A stretch of 9,144 nucleotides of DNA from Actinomycetota bacterium (GCA_009704065.1 WLEX01000032.1:1-9144), one strand, 5' to 3'. Numbered from the stretch's first letter, positions 1-8,300 are shown. Made by a program: numbers and translations. The notes: generated by a model from the sequence alone, not told the origin.

Positions 1-459
1 GCAGGTGTAGCCCGACGATTTACGGAACGGGGCACGTTTGGCGGAGCGCTTTTGGTCGACGATTATGCGCATTTGCCGGCCGAAATCGAAGCGGCCATTG
101 CTGCTGCTCGCTCACATCCGTCCTGTAGTGGACGAGTGGTCGCCGTGTTTCAGCCCAATCGCTTTCATCGCATTGCCACCATGGCAGATACATATGCCAA
201 TTGTTTTCGTAACGCCGATCGCATTGTGATCACTGATGTGTATGCATCGGGTACTCCTCGCATTGAAGGAGTCACAGGCGAATTGGTTGTGAAAGCTGTC
301 AATCAATCCAATCCTGGTGCTGAAGTGGTGTGGGCACCTCAGAGAACTGATGTTGTTGCTGCTGTCGCTCAGTGGTTGTCGCCAGGCGATGTATGTCTGT
401 CGATGGGGTGTGGCGATATTGAAACTTTCCCCGATGATCTGCGAGAAGCACAATCATGA
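1..459 (+). CDS. murC: UDP-N-acetylmuramate--L-alanine ligase, C-terminal part (5' end outside window)
   Basis: This is the 3' end of a Mur ligase gene, open from the first base with no start inside the window. MurC is the cytoplasmic ATP-dependent enzyme that joins L-alanine to UDP-MurNAc, the first step of the peptide stem of peptidoglycan. The 152 visible residues match the C-terminal ligase domain: VDDYAHLPAEI corresponds to the family's DDYAHHPTE motif, followed by VVAVFQPNRFHR, ADRIVITDVYASG, IEGVTGELV and a terminal GDVCLSMGCGDIE stretch typical of MurC rather than MurD, MurE or MurF. The second His of the usual HH pair is Leu here, a modest departure. The stop codon overlaps the murB start (ATGA), so the two genes are probably translationally coupled. 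Assignment as MurC is secure; the N-terminal and central ATP-binding domains cannot be judged. Confidence 0.93.
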   Translation, partial: AGVARRFTERGTFGGALLVDDYAHLPAEIEAAIAAARSHPSCSGRVVAVFQPNRFHRIATMADTYANCFRNADRIVITDVYASGTPRIEGVTGELVVKAVNQSNPGAEVVWAPQRTDVVAAVAQWLSPGDVCLSMGCGDIETFPDDLREAQS

Positions 460-1469
460 TGCCGTCAGTGATTCAGGATTTTCACAATGCGGGGATTGAA
501 GTGCGCATCGATGTGTCATTGGCGCCCCTCACGACCTATGGCGTTGGTGGCAACGCTGCATGCGTCGTGAAATCAACGGTCGAAGGCATCGGCCATGTTG
601 CTCAGATTCTCTCCTCTCACCCTCACATTCCTGTCGTGGTGTTGGGCCGTGGAAGCAATGTGCTGATAGCAGATCATGGTTTCAATGGGGTAGTGGTTCT
701 TTTGGCGGGAGCTACCGGAGCTGACGCAATTGAAGTACAAGACGATCATGTGCGAGTTGGCGGTGGAGTTCTCATGCCGGTACTTGCTCGACGCTCTGTG
801 GCTGCTGAACGAGGTGGCCTCGAATGGTGTGTCGGCATTCCGGGAACAGTGGGTGGTGCGGTGCGTATGAACGCAGGCGGTCACGGTGCCGACATGGCAA
901 GCTCGCTTCGCGACGTAGAGATAATCTCGTTGAAATCTGGTCGACGTGAAGTGGTTCCTGCTCATTCGCTTGGTCTACATTTTCGTGGTTCTGTAATTGC
1001 GCCACATCACGTGGTAACAAGCGCAACTCTTGCCACCACTTCCACCAACACAGCTGCAGGTACAAACGAAATTAATGCAGTGGTGGCATGGAGGCGGGAA
1101 CATCAGCCTGGTGGGCGAAATGCAGGTTCAGTATTTGTCAATCCACTTGACGGTGCCCGTAGCGCTGGTGCTCTCATCGATGAACTCGGCCTTCGTGGAT
1201 ATTCGGTCGGTGGTGCTCAAGTATCAGAAAAGCACGCCAACTTCATTCAGGCATCTGACGGCGCTACTCCAAGCGACATCGTTTCCATAATGCAGCACGT
1301 GCAACAGGAAGTCGAACGTGTGCATCACATCCGTTTACGAAGCGAAGTGCGGTTGATTGGCTTCTCGCCCGACATAGAAGAGCAATTTGCTGATCCACGC
1401 CATAATGAATCCGGTCGGCTCGAGGCTGGGGCGAATCTGCAAAAAGTATTGGGCGAAGATGAGCGATAA
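456..1469 (+). CDS. murB: UDP-N-acetylenolpyruvoylglucosamine reductase
   Basis: MurB is the FAD-dependent, NADPH-using cytoplasmic enzyme that reduces UDP-GlcNAc-enolpyruvate to UDP-MurNAc. The 337-residue protein shows TTYGVGGNA near the N-terminus, VLGRGSNVLIAD (FAD-binding) and GIPGTVGGAVRMNAGG. The proton-donor serine lies in NAGSVFVNP (Ser225 by this numbering) and the conserved C-terminal glutamate in LRSEVRLIG (Glu297). It is at the long end of the family, with about 35 residues after LIG that end in a charged tail. The start is one of two adjacent ATG codons at 456 and 459; the first forms an ATGA overlap with the murC stop, and I see only a weak GAGAAG as a possible ribosome site. 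The 3' end overlaps the proposed ftsQ start by 11 bases. In many actinobacteria murB lies outside the dcw cluster, so its place between murC and ftsQ is a lineage clue. Confidence 0.96.
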   Translation: MMPSVIQDFHNAGIEVRIDVSLAPLTTYGVGGNAACVVKSTVEGIGHVAQILSSHPHIPVVVLGRGSNVLIADHGFNGVVVLLAGATGADAIEVQDDHVRVGGGVLMPVLARRSVAAERGGLEWCVGIPGTVGGAVRMNAGGHGADMASSLRDVEIISLKSGRREVVPAHSLGLHFRGSVIAPHHVVTSATLATTSTNTAAGTNEINAVVAWRREHQPGGRNAGSVFVNPLDGARSAGALIDELGLRGYSVGGAQVSEKHANFIQASDGATPSDIVSIMQHVQQEVERVHHIRLRSEVRLIGFSPDIEEQFADPRHNESGRLEAGANLQKVLGEDER

Positions 1470-2586
1470 CAATCACGATTCACCACCGAAGAGGCCAGAT
1501 GAGATTGCCGTAACGGAAGTGTCTGACGAGGTGCTTGCTGAACTGACTCAACTATTCGGACCACGCGACGACACTTCGGTAGCAATCGTCGACATAACAA
1601 CGGAAACTCTTGTTGAGATATCAGATGTAACGCCTAGTGAATTTGCACTCGAACCCGAAGAAGTTTCTAATGTCATCAGCATTGTCGATGAGACAATTTC
1701 TGAACCGTTGCCTCGTGTAACACCCGTAGACCCATTGCTGCTCGGCCTTTCTGAAGAGGTGGCAGGGGATGATGACAATTCATTAGTGGTAATTGACGAT
1801 GTCGATCTCGACCGTGTGGTGATTGTCGACGACGATCGGCCAGATTCGCGTTTCGAAGAACGTCAACGTCGCCACCAACGCAGGGAACGACTGCGAAAAG
1901 TGAAGTGGCTAAAGATGGCAGGGGCGGTCGTCGGACTCATTGTCGTTGTGATGGCAATTCTTGCAAGTCCGATTTTTGCAATTCGGAACATCGCGATTGA
2001 AGGTGTTGTGTACACCTCGGACAAAACAATTGCATCTGTAACAAAAACCCTGAAAGGCGCTTCTGTTTTCACTGTCGATACAGCCCGCGCACGAGAGATT
2101 TTGCTAGCTGACCCGTGGGTGTCTGATGTACGTGTGACCACACGGTTTCCGAGCAAAGCAATCGTTGAAGTATCGGAACGTGAACCAGTGGTCTGGTACG
2201 TAGGTGCAGATGGGAAGGCTCGCATCGTCGACGCTCGGGGTCATGTCATCGCAGTTCTTAAAGGATTTCCCACGAAGTATCTCCAAGTCATTGGCCAAGG
2301 GCCCGATCTCGCAGCCGGGGCCGTTGCCGACGATGCATATCGAGCAGCCGCTCAATTAGTGCTCGCACTGCCCGATGAAGTGCGACCCAAAGTGAAATCT
2401 CTCGAATTAAGCACTGGCGGAGAGCTGTCGATGATTCTGAAGGGGGCCACCATTATCCGGTTTGGTCCACCGACCGACCTGCAAGACAAATTGGTGGCAG
2501 TGGTGGTGTTGTTGCGTCGTCAGGACCCTGCGACCCTCTCCGTGATCGATGTTTCGACCGGTGAAGCAGCTGTTCAAATTCGATAA
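1459..2586 (+). CDS. ftsQ: Cell division protein FtsQ/DivIB with long acidic N-terminal region
   Basis: FtsQ is a bitopic inner-membrane protein that links FtsZ-proximal and periplasmic/extracytoplasmic divisome parts. The 375-residue protein has, in order, an acidic cytoplasmic region (about residues 1-135), a short Arg-rich stretch (RRHQRRERLRK), one membrane segment at about 152-174 (MAGAVVGLIVVVMAILASPI), a POTRA domain beginning at IRNIAIEGVVYTSD (about 175-245, including DPWVSDVRVTTRFPS), and the beta domain ending IDVSTGEAAVQIR. I chose the ATG at 1459, which overlaps the murB stop by 11 bases. A start 24 codons upstream at 1387 would read further through murB without a ribosome site. 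The Shine-Dalgarno sequence is weak, so coupling to murB is likely. The acidic cytoplasmic region is long for the family and contains recurring hydrophobic-Asp patterns such as VAIVDI, VVIDDVD and VVIVDDD. Identity is clear from the TM plus POTRA layout and position before ftsZ. Confidence 0.93.
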   Translation: MSDNNHDSPPKRPDEIAVTEVSDEVLAELTQLFGPRDDTSVAIVDITTETLVEISDVTPSEFALEPEEVSNVISIVDETISEPLPRVTPVDPLLLGLSEEVAGDDDNSLVVIDDVDLDRVVIVDDDRPDSRFEERQRRHQRRERLRKVKWLKMAGAVVGLIVVVMAILASPIFAIRNIAIEGVVYTSDKTIASVTKTLKGASVFTVDTARAREILLADPWVSDVRVTTRFPSKAIVEVSEREPVVWYVGADGKARIVDARGHVIAVLKGFPTKYLQVIGQGPDLAAGAVADDAYRAAAQLVLALPDEVRPKVKSLELSTGGELSMILKGATIIRFGPPTDLQDKLVAVVVLLRRQDPATLSVIDVSTGEAAVQIR

Positions 2587-2685
2587 TCCGGGTCTCAAAT
2601 TGAGTATTGCCACAAAATGGGCTCCCATTGTGGAAAACTTGAGCAACTCAGTCCTACAGGACTCCTTACTGGAGGTAAATGGCCC
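2587..2685 (+). promoter_or_regulatory. Structured leader upstream of ftsZ
   Basis: This gap between ftsQ and ftsZ is unusually rich in inverted repeats. CTCAA-A-TTGAG lies at 2594-2604. An imperfect hairpin spans 2610-2633: four outer pairs (CCAC/GTGG), a two-base bulge, and five inner pairs (AATGG/CCATT) around a GCTC loop. TGAG-CAA-CTCA lies at 2640-2650, and AGTCC-TACA-GGACT at 2650-2663. CTCC at 2662-2665 can also pair with the GGAG of the ribosome site at 2671-2674, which excludes the last hairpin. CTCAA at 2594-2598 could instead pair with TTGAG at 2639-2643 and enclose the large hairpin. None is followed by a T-run, so they are not typical intrinsic terminators. I found no convincing -10/-35 pair here. 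A regulatory role for ftsZ expression is inferred only. Confidence 0.5.
2671..2676 (+). promoter_or_regulatory. ftsZ Shine-Dalgarno sequence
   Basis: GGAGGT, a strong ribosome-binding match, ends 9 bases before the ATG at 2686 and decides the ftsZ start against the in-frame ATG at 2617. Confidence 0.9.
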
Positions 2686-3789
2686 ATGGCCGGTGCACCA
2701 CAGAACTATCTCGCTGTTATCAAAGTGATCGGAATCGGCGGAGGCGGCGTTAACGCTGTCAACCGCATGATCGACGCAGGTCTGCGTGGCGTCGAATTCG
2801 TCGCCATCAATACAGACGCGCAAGCGCTCCTCATGAGCGATGCCGATGTCAAGCTCGACATTGGTCGTGACCTCACGCGCGGTCTTGGTGCAGGCTCTGA
2901 TCCCGATGTGGGTCGCGCAGCTGCAGAAGCGCATCGTGAAGAAATTGAAGAGCTCATTAGTGGCTCCGACATGGTGTTTATTACTGCGGGCGAAGGTGGC
3001 GGTACCGGTACCGGCGCAGCACCTGTTATTGCAGAAATTGCAAAGAGTGTTGGTGCCCTCACTATTGGTGTCGTCACTCGTCCATTCCAGTTCGAAGGCC
3101 GTCGCCGCTCTGTGCAGGCCGACAACGGAATTCAGCGTCTGAAAGAAAAAGTCGACACGCTCATTGTGATCCCGAATGACCGATTGCTCACAGTTGCAAA
3201 CGACAAGACCTCTCTGGTGAATGCTTTCAAGATGGCAGATGAGATTTTGCTGCAAGGTGTGGCTGGTATCACCAACCTCATCACCACTCCAGGACTGATT
3301 AACACCGACTTTGCAGACGTGAAGATGATCCTGACCAACGCCGGATCAGCTCTCATGGGCATCGGTATCGCCAGTGGCGACAATCGAGCCGTTACAGCAG
3401 CAAAAGATGCTATTTCGAGCCCAATGCTCGAAGCAGCAATCGATGGTGCTCGCGGAATCTTGCTCAATATCACCGGTCCATCGAGCATGGGTCTCTTCGA
3501 AGTCAACGCAGCAGCTGAAGTGGTTCACGCAGTGGCTCACCAAGATGCAAACATCATCTTCGGAACTGTTATCGACGACGAGATGGGTGACGAGATCAAG
3601 GTCACTGTTATTGCTGCAGGTTTCGAACGGTGGGATGCCGGCTCAGGCGCAGCATCGTTTGGTACTCGATCAGCATCGCGTTCCACAGAGTCGCGTCCAT
3701 CATCGAGCAACGTGCGTGACATCTTCTCTGACGGTGATCCACTGTCAGATGACGATGACGACTTCGATGTCCCTTCGTTTCTGAAGTAG
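2686..3789 (+). CDS. ftsZ: Cell division GTPase FtsZ
   Basis: FtsZ is the tubulin-like GTPase that polymerises into the Z-ring at midcell and recruits the divisome. The 367-residue protein begins [21 protein letters not shown], where the [15 protein letters not shown] segment is the first nucleotide-binding loop. The tubulin signature GGGTGTG lies at residues 104-110 within [13 protein letters not shown]. The catalytic T7 loop NTDFAD lies at 206-211 and supplies the acidic residues that trigger GTP hydrolysis in the neighbouring subunit. A short variable Ser/Arg-rich linker follows residue about 318, then an acidic run and the C-terminal peptide DVPSFLK, the usual docking site for SepF and other partners. 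The start at 2686 is set by GGAGGT and by homology; the in-frame ATG at 2617 would add 23 unrelated residues and lies inside a hairpin. The downstream yggS starts 8 bases after the stop. All catalytic elements are present. Confidence 0.98.
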   Translation: MAGAPQNYLAVIKVIGIGGGGVNAVNRMIDAGLRGVEFVAINTDAQALLMSDADVKLDIGRDLTRGLGAGSDPDVGRAAAEAHREEIEELISGSDMVFITAGEGGGTGTGAAPVIAEIAKSVGALTIGVVTRPFQFEGRRRSVQADNGIQRLKEKVDTLIVIPNDRLLTVANDKTSLVNAFKMADEILLQGVAGITNLITTPGLINTDFADVKMILTNAGSALMGIGIASGDNRAVTAAKDAISSPMLEAAIDGARGILLNITGPSSMGLFEVNAAAEVVHAVAHQDANIIFGTVIDDEMGDEIKVTVIAAGFERWDAGSGAASFGTRSASRSTESRPSSSNVRDIFSDGDPLSDDDDDFDVPSFLK

Positions 3790-3797
3790 AACTTCCT

Positions 3798-4445
3798 TTG
3801 ATCGACCCTTCGCAGGTCGCAGATAACGTCGACGCACTTCGTCGGCGCATTATTGAGTGTGGCGGTACAGACGTTGCTCTCATAGCGGTGACTAAGACTT
3901 TTTCTGTCGATGCAATTCTGGCTGCTGTTAGTGCTGGGTGCGACGGGGTCGGCGAGAACTACGCGCAAGAACTACTCACCAAAGTGGAAGAGGGGATTCC
4001 AGCTATCGATGTGCACTTCATCGGCGGGATCCAGTCGAACAAGGTTCGCCAGCTTGCTGCTCATGTAGATCTCTGGCAATCGGTGGGCTCGGAATCTGTC
4101 ATCAAAGAATTGGGGAAGCGCGCCCCAGGAGCTGCGATCCTGCTGCAGATCGACACAACAAATGAGGCATCCAAAGGGGGGATAGCTCCTGCCATGGTGG
4201 ATCAATTTCGTACCACTGCAGAATCGGCGGGACTACTTGTCCGCGGACTCATGACTATTGGCCCCACCAACGGCACAATTGCTGAACAACAAGCGTCATT
4301 TGCACAACTGCGGGTACTGACTGATGAACAGGGGCTCGAGCACTGTTCTATGGGGATGTCGGGCGACTATGAGACGGCTGTGGGGTGTGGTTCCACCATG
4401 GTGCGCATTGGCAGTGCACTGTTTGGCGCTCGTCCCGCACGCTAA
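3798..4445 (+). CDS. yggS: PLP homeostasis protein, YggS/PROSC (YlmE) family
   Basis: This 215-residue single-domain protein belongs to the fold-type III PLP-binding YggS/PLPBP family, which binds pyridoxal 5'-phosphate and buffers it without a known catalytic turnover. The PLP lysine is Lys33 in IAVTKTF. Other family motifs follow in order: GENYAQE, VHFIGGIQSNK, IDTTNEASKGG, GLMTIGP, and the phosphate-binding end CSMGMSGDYETAV...GSTMVRIGSALFGAR. The start appears to be TTG at 3798: I found no in-frame ATG or GTG closer to ftsZ, and this start gives a length and N-terminus only slightly shorter than usual. No clear Shine-Dalgarno sequence is seen, so translation may depend on coupling to ftsZ 8 bases upstream. 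A small inverted repeat (GAAGT-AGA-ACTTC, 3783-3795) covers the ftsZ stop. Its place beside ftsZ and sepF is conserved in actinobacteria and Firmicutes, but ylmD (yfiH/pgeF), often between them, is absent. Confidence 0.94.
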   Translation: MIDPSQVADNVDALRRRIIECGGTDVALIAVTKTFSVDAILAAVSAGCDGVGENYAQELLTKVEEGIPAIDVHFIGGIQSNKVRQLAAHVDLWQSVGSESVIKELGKRAPGAAILLQIDTTNEASKGGIAPAMVDQFRTTAESAGLLVRGLMTIGPTNGTIAEQQASFAQLRVLTDEQGLEHCSMGMSGDYETAVGCGSTMVRIGSALFGARPAR

Positions 4446-4478
4446 AGCCCTGTCCACCATTGGGCTAGATATGTGCAT

Positions 4479-4490
4479 TAGCCTGTGGCC
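4479..4490 (+). promoter_or_regulatory. Putative -10 box for leaderless sepF transcript
   Basis: TAGCCT at 4479-4484 fits the actinobacterial -10 pattern TANNNT and is followed by exactly 6 bases and then ATG at 4491. This places the expected transcription start on the start codon. No Shine-Dalgarno sequence precedes sepF. No good -35 box is visible at 16-18 bases; an imperfect inverted copy, GGGCTA at 4462-4467, precedes it. The same hexamer and spacing occur before ileS. This is a prediction from pattern only. Confidence 0.5.
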
Positions 4491-5021
4491 ATGTCGTTTT
4501 TCCGCCGTGCAATGGATTATCTAGGTCTCAGTGGCGAGGAAACCTACGACGACTACGACATGTCAATGGAATACGAGCGCCCCGCTCGCGCACCTCGGCC
4601 CGTCGCAGATCCTCGTCGCGGTGGATTCGAGCCAGAGTATTCTTCAGAGACACAGCGACCAGCTGCTCGGCCTATGCGTGCTGACGACACAGGTGCAACA
4701 CGTCGCCCTGACGATTCTGGATTACAGGTGCGCCCCGTGGGTACACCACGTACATCGCCAACAGTGCGCCCCGTTGCTGCAGCAGGTGACACCATCACAG
4801 TACGCCCACGAAATTTCAATCAAGCACAAGAGATCGCCGATCATTTCAAAGAGGGTGTTCCAGTCATTGTGAATCTTGAAGGCGCAGACCGTGAAATGCT
4901 GCGCCGTGTTATCGATTTTTCCAGCGGCATGTGTTACGCACTTGGCGGCACGATGGAAAAAGTTGGTAGCGGTGTGTATCTCTTGAAGCCTGCTGTCAGC
5001 TTCGATTCGGCTCGGTACTAA
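4491..5021 (+). CDS. sepF: Cell division protein SepF (YlmF)
   Basis: SepF is a cytoplasmic, membrane-associated protein that binds the FtsZ C-terminal peptide and anchors the Z-ring; in actinobacteria, which lack FtsA, it is the main anchor known. The 176-residue protein starts with an amphipathic helix suited to membrane binding (MSFFRRAMDYLGL). A long Arg/Pro/Asp-rich disordered linker follows (about residues 18-98, with repeated VRPV-type segments), then the SepF core from about 100 to 172 (DTITVRPRNFNQAQEIADHF, VIVNLEGADREMLRRVIDF, SGMCYALGG, VGSGVYLLKP). I prefer the ATG at 4491 because it lies 6 bases after a -10-like box. A GTG at 4485 is in frame and would add two residues (MA). yggT follows after 6 bases. 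Identity is secure from the core motifs and neighbourhood. Confidence 0.95.
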   Translation: MSFFRRAMDYLGLSGEETYDDYDMSMEYERPARAPRPVADPRRGGFEPEYSSETQRPAARPMRADDTGATRRPDDSGLQVRPVGTPRTSPTVRPVAAAGDTITVRPRNFNQAQEIADHFKEGVPVIVNLEGADREMLRRVIDFSSGMCYALGGTMEKVGSGVYLLKPAVSFDSARY

Positions 5022-5027
5022 GTCCTC

Positions 5028-5279
5028 ATGGGAATTTTGTATTCGCTAGTACAGCTCTATTCGTTCGTCATTATTGCTCGCGCTATTTCTTCCTTTTTTC
5101 CTATTTCCCCGGGCAGCCCTTTTGCACCGGTCGTCGATCTTTTGTATCGCTTGACTGAACCTGTCTTTGCTCCAATTCGTCGAGTAATGCCCGCCACCGG
5201 GCCTTTCGACTTCACACCACTTGTGGTGCTCTTGCTGATCAATATCGTGATCATGCCCCTCTTGGCTTCACTCGCATAG
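5028..5279 (+). CDS. yggT: YggT family small integral membrane protein
   Basis: This 83-residue protein contains one YGGT domain. It has two hydrophobic membrane segments, about residues 5-24 (YSLVQLYSFVIIARAISSFF) and about 62-82 (FTPLVVLLLINIVIMPLLAS). Between them lies the family signature LTEPVFAPIRRVMP. YggT proteins lie in the membrane; their molecular role is not established, though their genes are persistently next to sepF in Gram-positive bacteria and cyanobacteria, and a division-related or osmotic role has been proposed. The start ATG is 6 bases past the sepF stop with no evident Shine-Dalgarno sequence, so it is probably read from the sepF transcript by coupling. In many actinobacteria divIVA/wag31 follows here; in this window the next gene is ileS. 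Confidence 0.92.
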   Translation: MGILYSLVQLYSFVIIARAISSFFPISPGSPFAPVVDLLYRLTEPVFAPIRRVMPATGPFDFTPLVVLLLINIVIMPLLASLA

Positions 5280-5312
5280 CCACCATCCGTAGGGCTCGCA
5301 CCTGCATGCCTC

Positions 5313-5324
5313 TAGCCTTACTGC
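5313..5324 (+). promoter_or_regulatory. Putative -10 box for leaderless ileS transcript
   Basis: TAGCCT at 5313-5318 is followed by 6 bases (TACTGC) and the GTG start codon at 5325, the same geometry as before sepF. It predicts a transcript beginning at the start codon. There is no Shine-Dalgarno sequence and no clear -35 box. GTAGGGCT at 5289-5296 can pair, with one G-T mismatch, with AGCCTTAC at 5314-5321, so the box sits in an imperfect inverted repeat. The 45-base gap is too short for a T-box leader. Confidence 0.5.
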
Positions 5325-8300
5325 GTGACGTATCCGCAGGTTGACCCCCAGCCCCATTTCCCTCGCCTTGAAGAAGGTGTCTTGCAACGTTGGGAACGTG
5401 ACAATACTTTTCAAAAAAGTATCGATGCGCGGCCGGTAGGGACTAACGGAGACAATGAATTCATCTTCTACGATGGTCCTCCGTTTGCAAACGGATTACC
5501 TCACTATGGACATTTGCTCACTGGTTTTGTAAAAGATGCAGTACCTCGTTACCAAACAATGCGTGGACGCCATGTCGAGCGTCGTTTCGGTTGGGACTGC
5601 CATGGGCTACCCGCGGAAGTTGAGGCTGAAAAGGAATTAGGCATTGCAGGTCACCCTGCGATTGCTGCATTCGGTATCGATAAGTTCAACGATGCATGTC
5701 GTACCAGTGTGTTGCGATACACCGATGAGTGGCAGCGATATGTCACGCGTCAAGCACGATGGGTCGATTTTGCAAACGATTACAAAACTCTCGACACGCC
5801 GTACATGGAAAGTGTCATGTGGGCATTTCGTACATTGTGGGACAAAGGTCTTATATACGAAGGTTTTCGTGTGTTGGCATATTGCTGGCGCTGTGAGACA
5901 CCGCTCAGTAATACAGAAACACGAATGGACGATGTGTACAAGGATCGCCAAGATCCGGCACTGACCGTTGCTTTCCAATTAGACACAGGCGAAAAGATCC
6001 TGGCGTGGACCACGACGCCGTGGACATTGCCATCGAACCTTGCCTTGGCAGTGGGGCCAGATGTTGATTATGTCTCGTTGTCTCATCCCGACGGCAATAC
6101 ATACATCCTTGCCGAGGCTCGTATGGGTGCTTATGAAAAGGAACTTGAAGGGGCTGAGGTTGTTGCCACCGTCAAGGGGTCTGAGTTGGTGGGTCGTTTG
6201 TATACGCCTCTCTTTCCGTTCTTTGCTGATACAGAAAATGCGTTTCAAGTTTTAGGTGCTGATTTTGTTACAACCGAAGACGGCACCGGAGTGGTGCACA
6301 TGGCACCAGGTTTTGGTGAAGATGACCAAAACGAGTGCAACGCTGCGGGCATTCCCACCATTTGTCCAATGGACGAACATGGCCAGTACACCTCTGAAGT
6401 AACTCCATGGGCAGGACGTCACGTATTTGAAGCAAATACCGATGTCATCAAGGCACTCAAGGAAATGGGAGTTGTCATTCGTCATGATTCCTACAACCAC
6501 TCATATCCACATTGCTGGCGTTGCTCAGAACCATTGGTGTACCGCGCGGTCTCTTCGTGGTTCGTTCAAGTCACGAAGTTCCGTGACCGCATGGTGGAAC
6601 TCAACCAACAAATCTCGTGGGTTCCTGAACACATTCAAGACGGCACCTTCGGCAAGTGGATTGCCAACGCACGTGATTGGGCGATCAGTCGTAACCGCTT
6701 CTGGGGCTCACCGATTCCCGTGTGGAAGAGCGATGATCCTGCGTATCCTCGCATCGATGTGTACGGAAGTATCGAAGATCTCAGTCGAGATTTCGGAGTA
6801 GAAGTAACTGATCTACATCGACCCACTATCGACGATTTAGTTCGTCCTAATCCCGATGATCCGACCGGTAAGTCAATGATGCGTCGCGTACCTGAAGTGC
6901 TCGATTGCTGGTTTGAAAGCGGCTCGATGCCTTTCGCCCAAGTGCATTATCCGTTTGAGAATCGTGAGTGGTTCGAAAATCATTATCCAGGCGACTTCAT
7001 TGTTGAATACATCGGTCAAACCCGAGGCTGGTTCTACACACTGCATGTATTGGCCACTGCACTATTCGATCGCCCATCGTTCTCATCCTGTGTCAGTCAC
7101 GGAATCGTTCTAGGTGACGATGGCGCGAAAATGTCGAAGAGCCTTCGTAACTATCCCGACCCCATGAAGGTGTTCGATTCACATGGTGCTGACGCCATGC
7201 GCTGGTATCTGCTGTCGTCTCCCATTTTGCGAGGCGGAGATTTCTCAGTCACCGATCAGGGCATGCGTGACACGGTTCGACAAGTGTTGTTGCCGTTGTG
7301 GAACTCGTATTACTTCTTGTCGTTGTATGCGAATGCAGATAACAAGTCGGGCCATGTTCGTACCGATTCGGCGAATGTTCTCGATCAATATGTGTTGTCT
7401 AAATTGGCCGACGTGATTGATTCGGTCACTCGATCAATGGATACCTACGACCTCTATGCGGCGTGTGGAACTATTCGGTCATTCCTCGACGTTGTGACAA
7501 ATTGGTACATCCGCCGTAGTCGCGATCGCTTTTGGGCGGGCGACCAAGACGCCATTGATACGTTGCACACTGTTCTCGACTACGTCGTACGTATTGCAGC
7601 ACCGTTATTGCCGTTGCTGACCGATGAAATCTTTGCTGGTCTTCATGGAGATTCTGCGGGAAGTGTTCATCTCACCGATTGGCCGACTTCTGCACTCTTG
7701 CCGCGCAATGCCACATTGGTGTCAGCAATGGACATGGTGCGCGATGTGTGCTCGAGTGCATTATCGGTACGAAAGGCACATAGTCGTCGTGTTCGTTTGC
7801 CGTTGTCGTCACTGACCGTGGCTTCTGCGAATGCACCCTTGCTCGAAACGTATGCCGACATCATTCGCGATGAAGTGAACGTCCGTGAAGTGATTCTCAC
7901 CACCGATGTGGATGCAGTCGCATCTCATGTGTTGCAAGTAGTGCCAGCAGAAGTGGGACCGCGACTTGGACCTCGCACGCAAGCAGTCATCGTTGCAGTG
8001 AAAAAAGGGGAGTGGACCCAGGAAGGCGACGTGATTCATGTGGCCGGAGAACAGTTGCAACCTGGTGAATACTCGTTGAAATTGGTCACTCAATCAGATT
8101 CAGCAAGTGCGCCGTTGCCTGGTGGATCAGGCGTTGTGTTGCTCGATGTAGTGGTGACGCCAGAGCTAGAAGCAGAGGGCCTTGCCCGTGACATCGTGCG
8201 GGCAGTCCAGCAGGCACGCCGTGAGGCCGATTTGAACGTATCGGACCGCATTGTCCTTACTATTGGCGTCGATGAAGCCACCAAAGCAAACATTGCGGTG

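Noticed and set aside
16..105. MurC active-site defect because DDYAHL replaces DDYAHH
   Set aside because: A single His to Leu change in this stretch is not known to me to abolish activity, and the rest of the domain is intact; the 5' part is not visible to judge further.
1387..1458. In-frame upstream start for ftsQ inside murB
   Set aside because: It would overlap murB by more than 80 bases without a ribosome site; the ATG at 1459 fits normal coupling.
2610..2640. Intrinsic terminator after ftsQ
   Set aside because: The hairpin has a bulge and is followed by GAAAAC rather than a T-run, so it is more likely leader structure than a terminator.
2617..2685. In-frame upstream start for ftsZ
   Set aside because: The extra 23 residues have no FtsZ counterpart, the ATG lies in a hairpin without a ribosome site, and GGAGGT sits correctly before the ATG at 2686.
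2407..3255. Antisense 282-residue open frame across ftsQ and ftsZ
   Set aside because: It covers two well-recognised genes on the other strand, its translation shows no family motif, and its Cys/His-rich composition is typical of a shadow frame.
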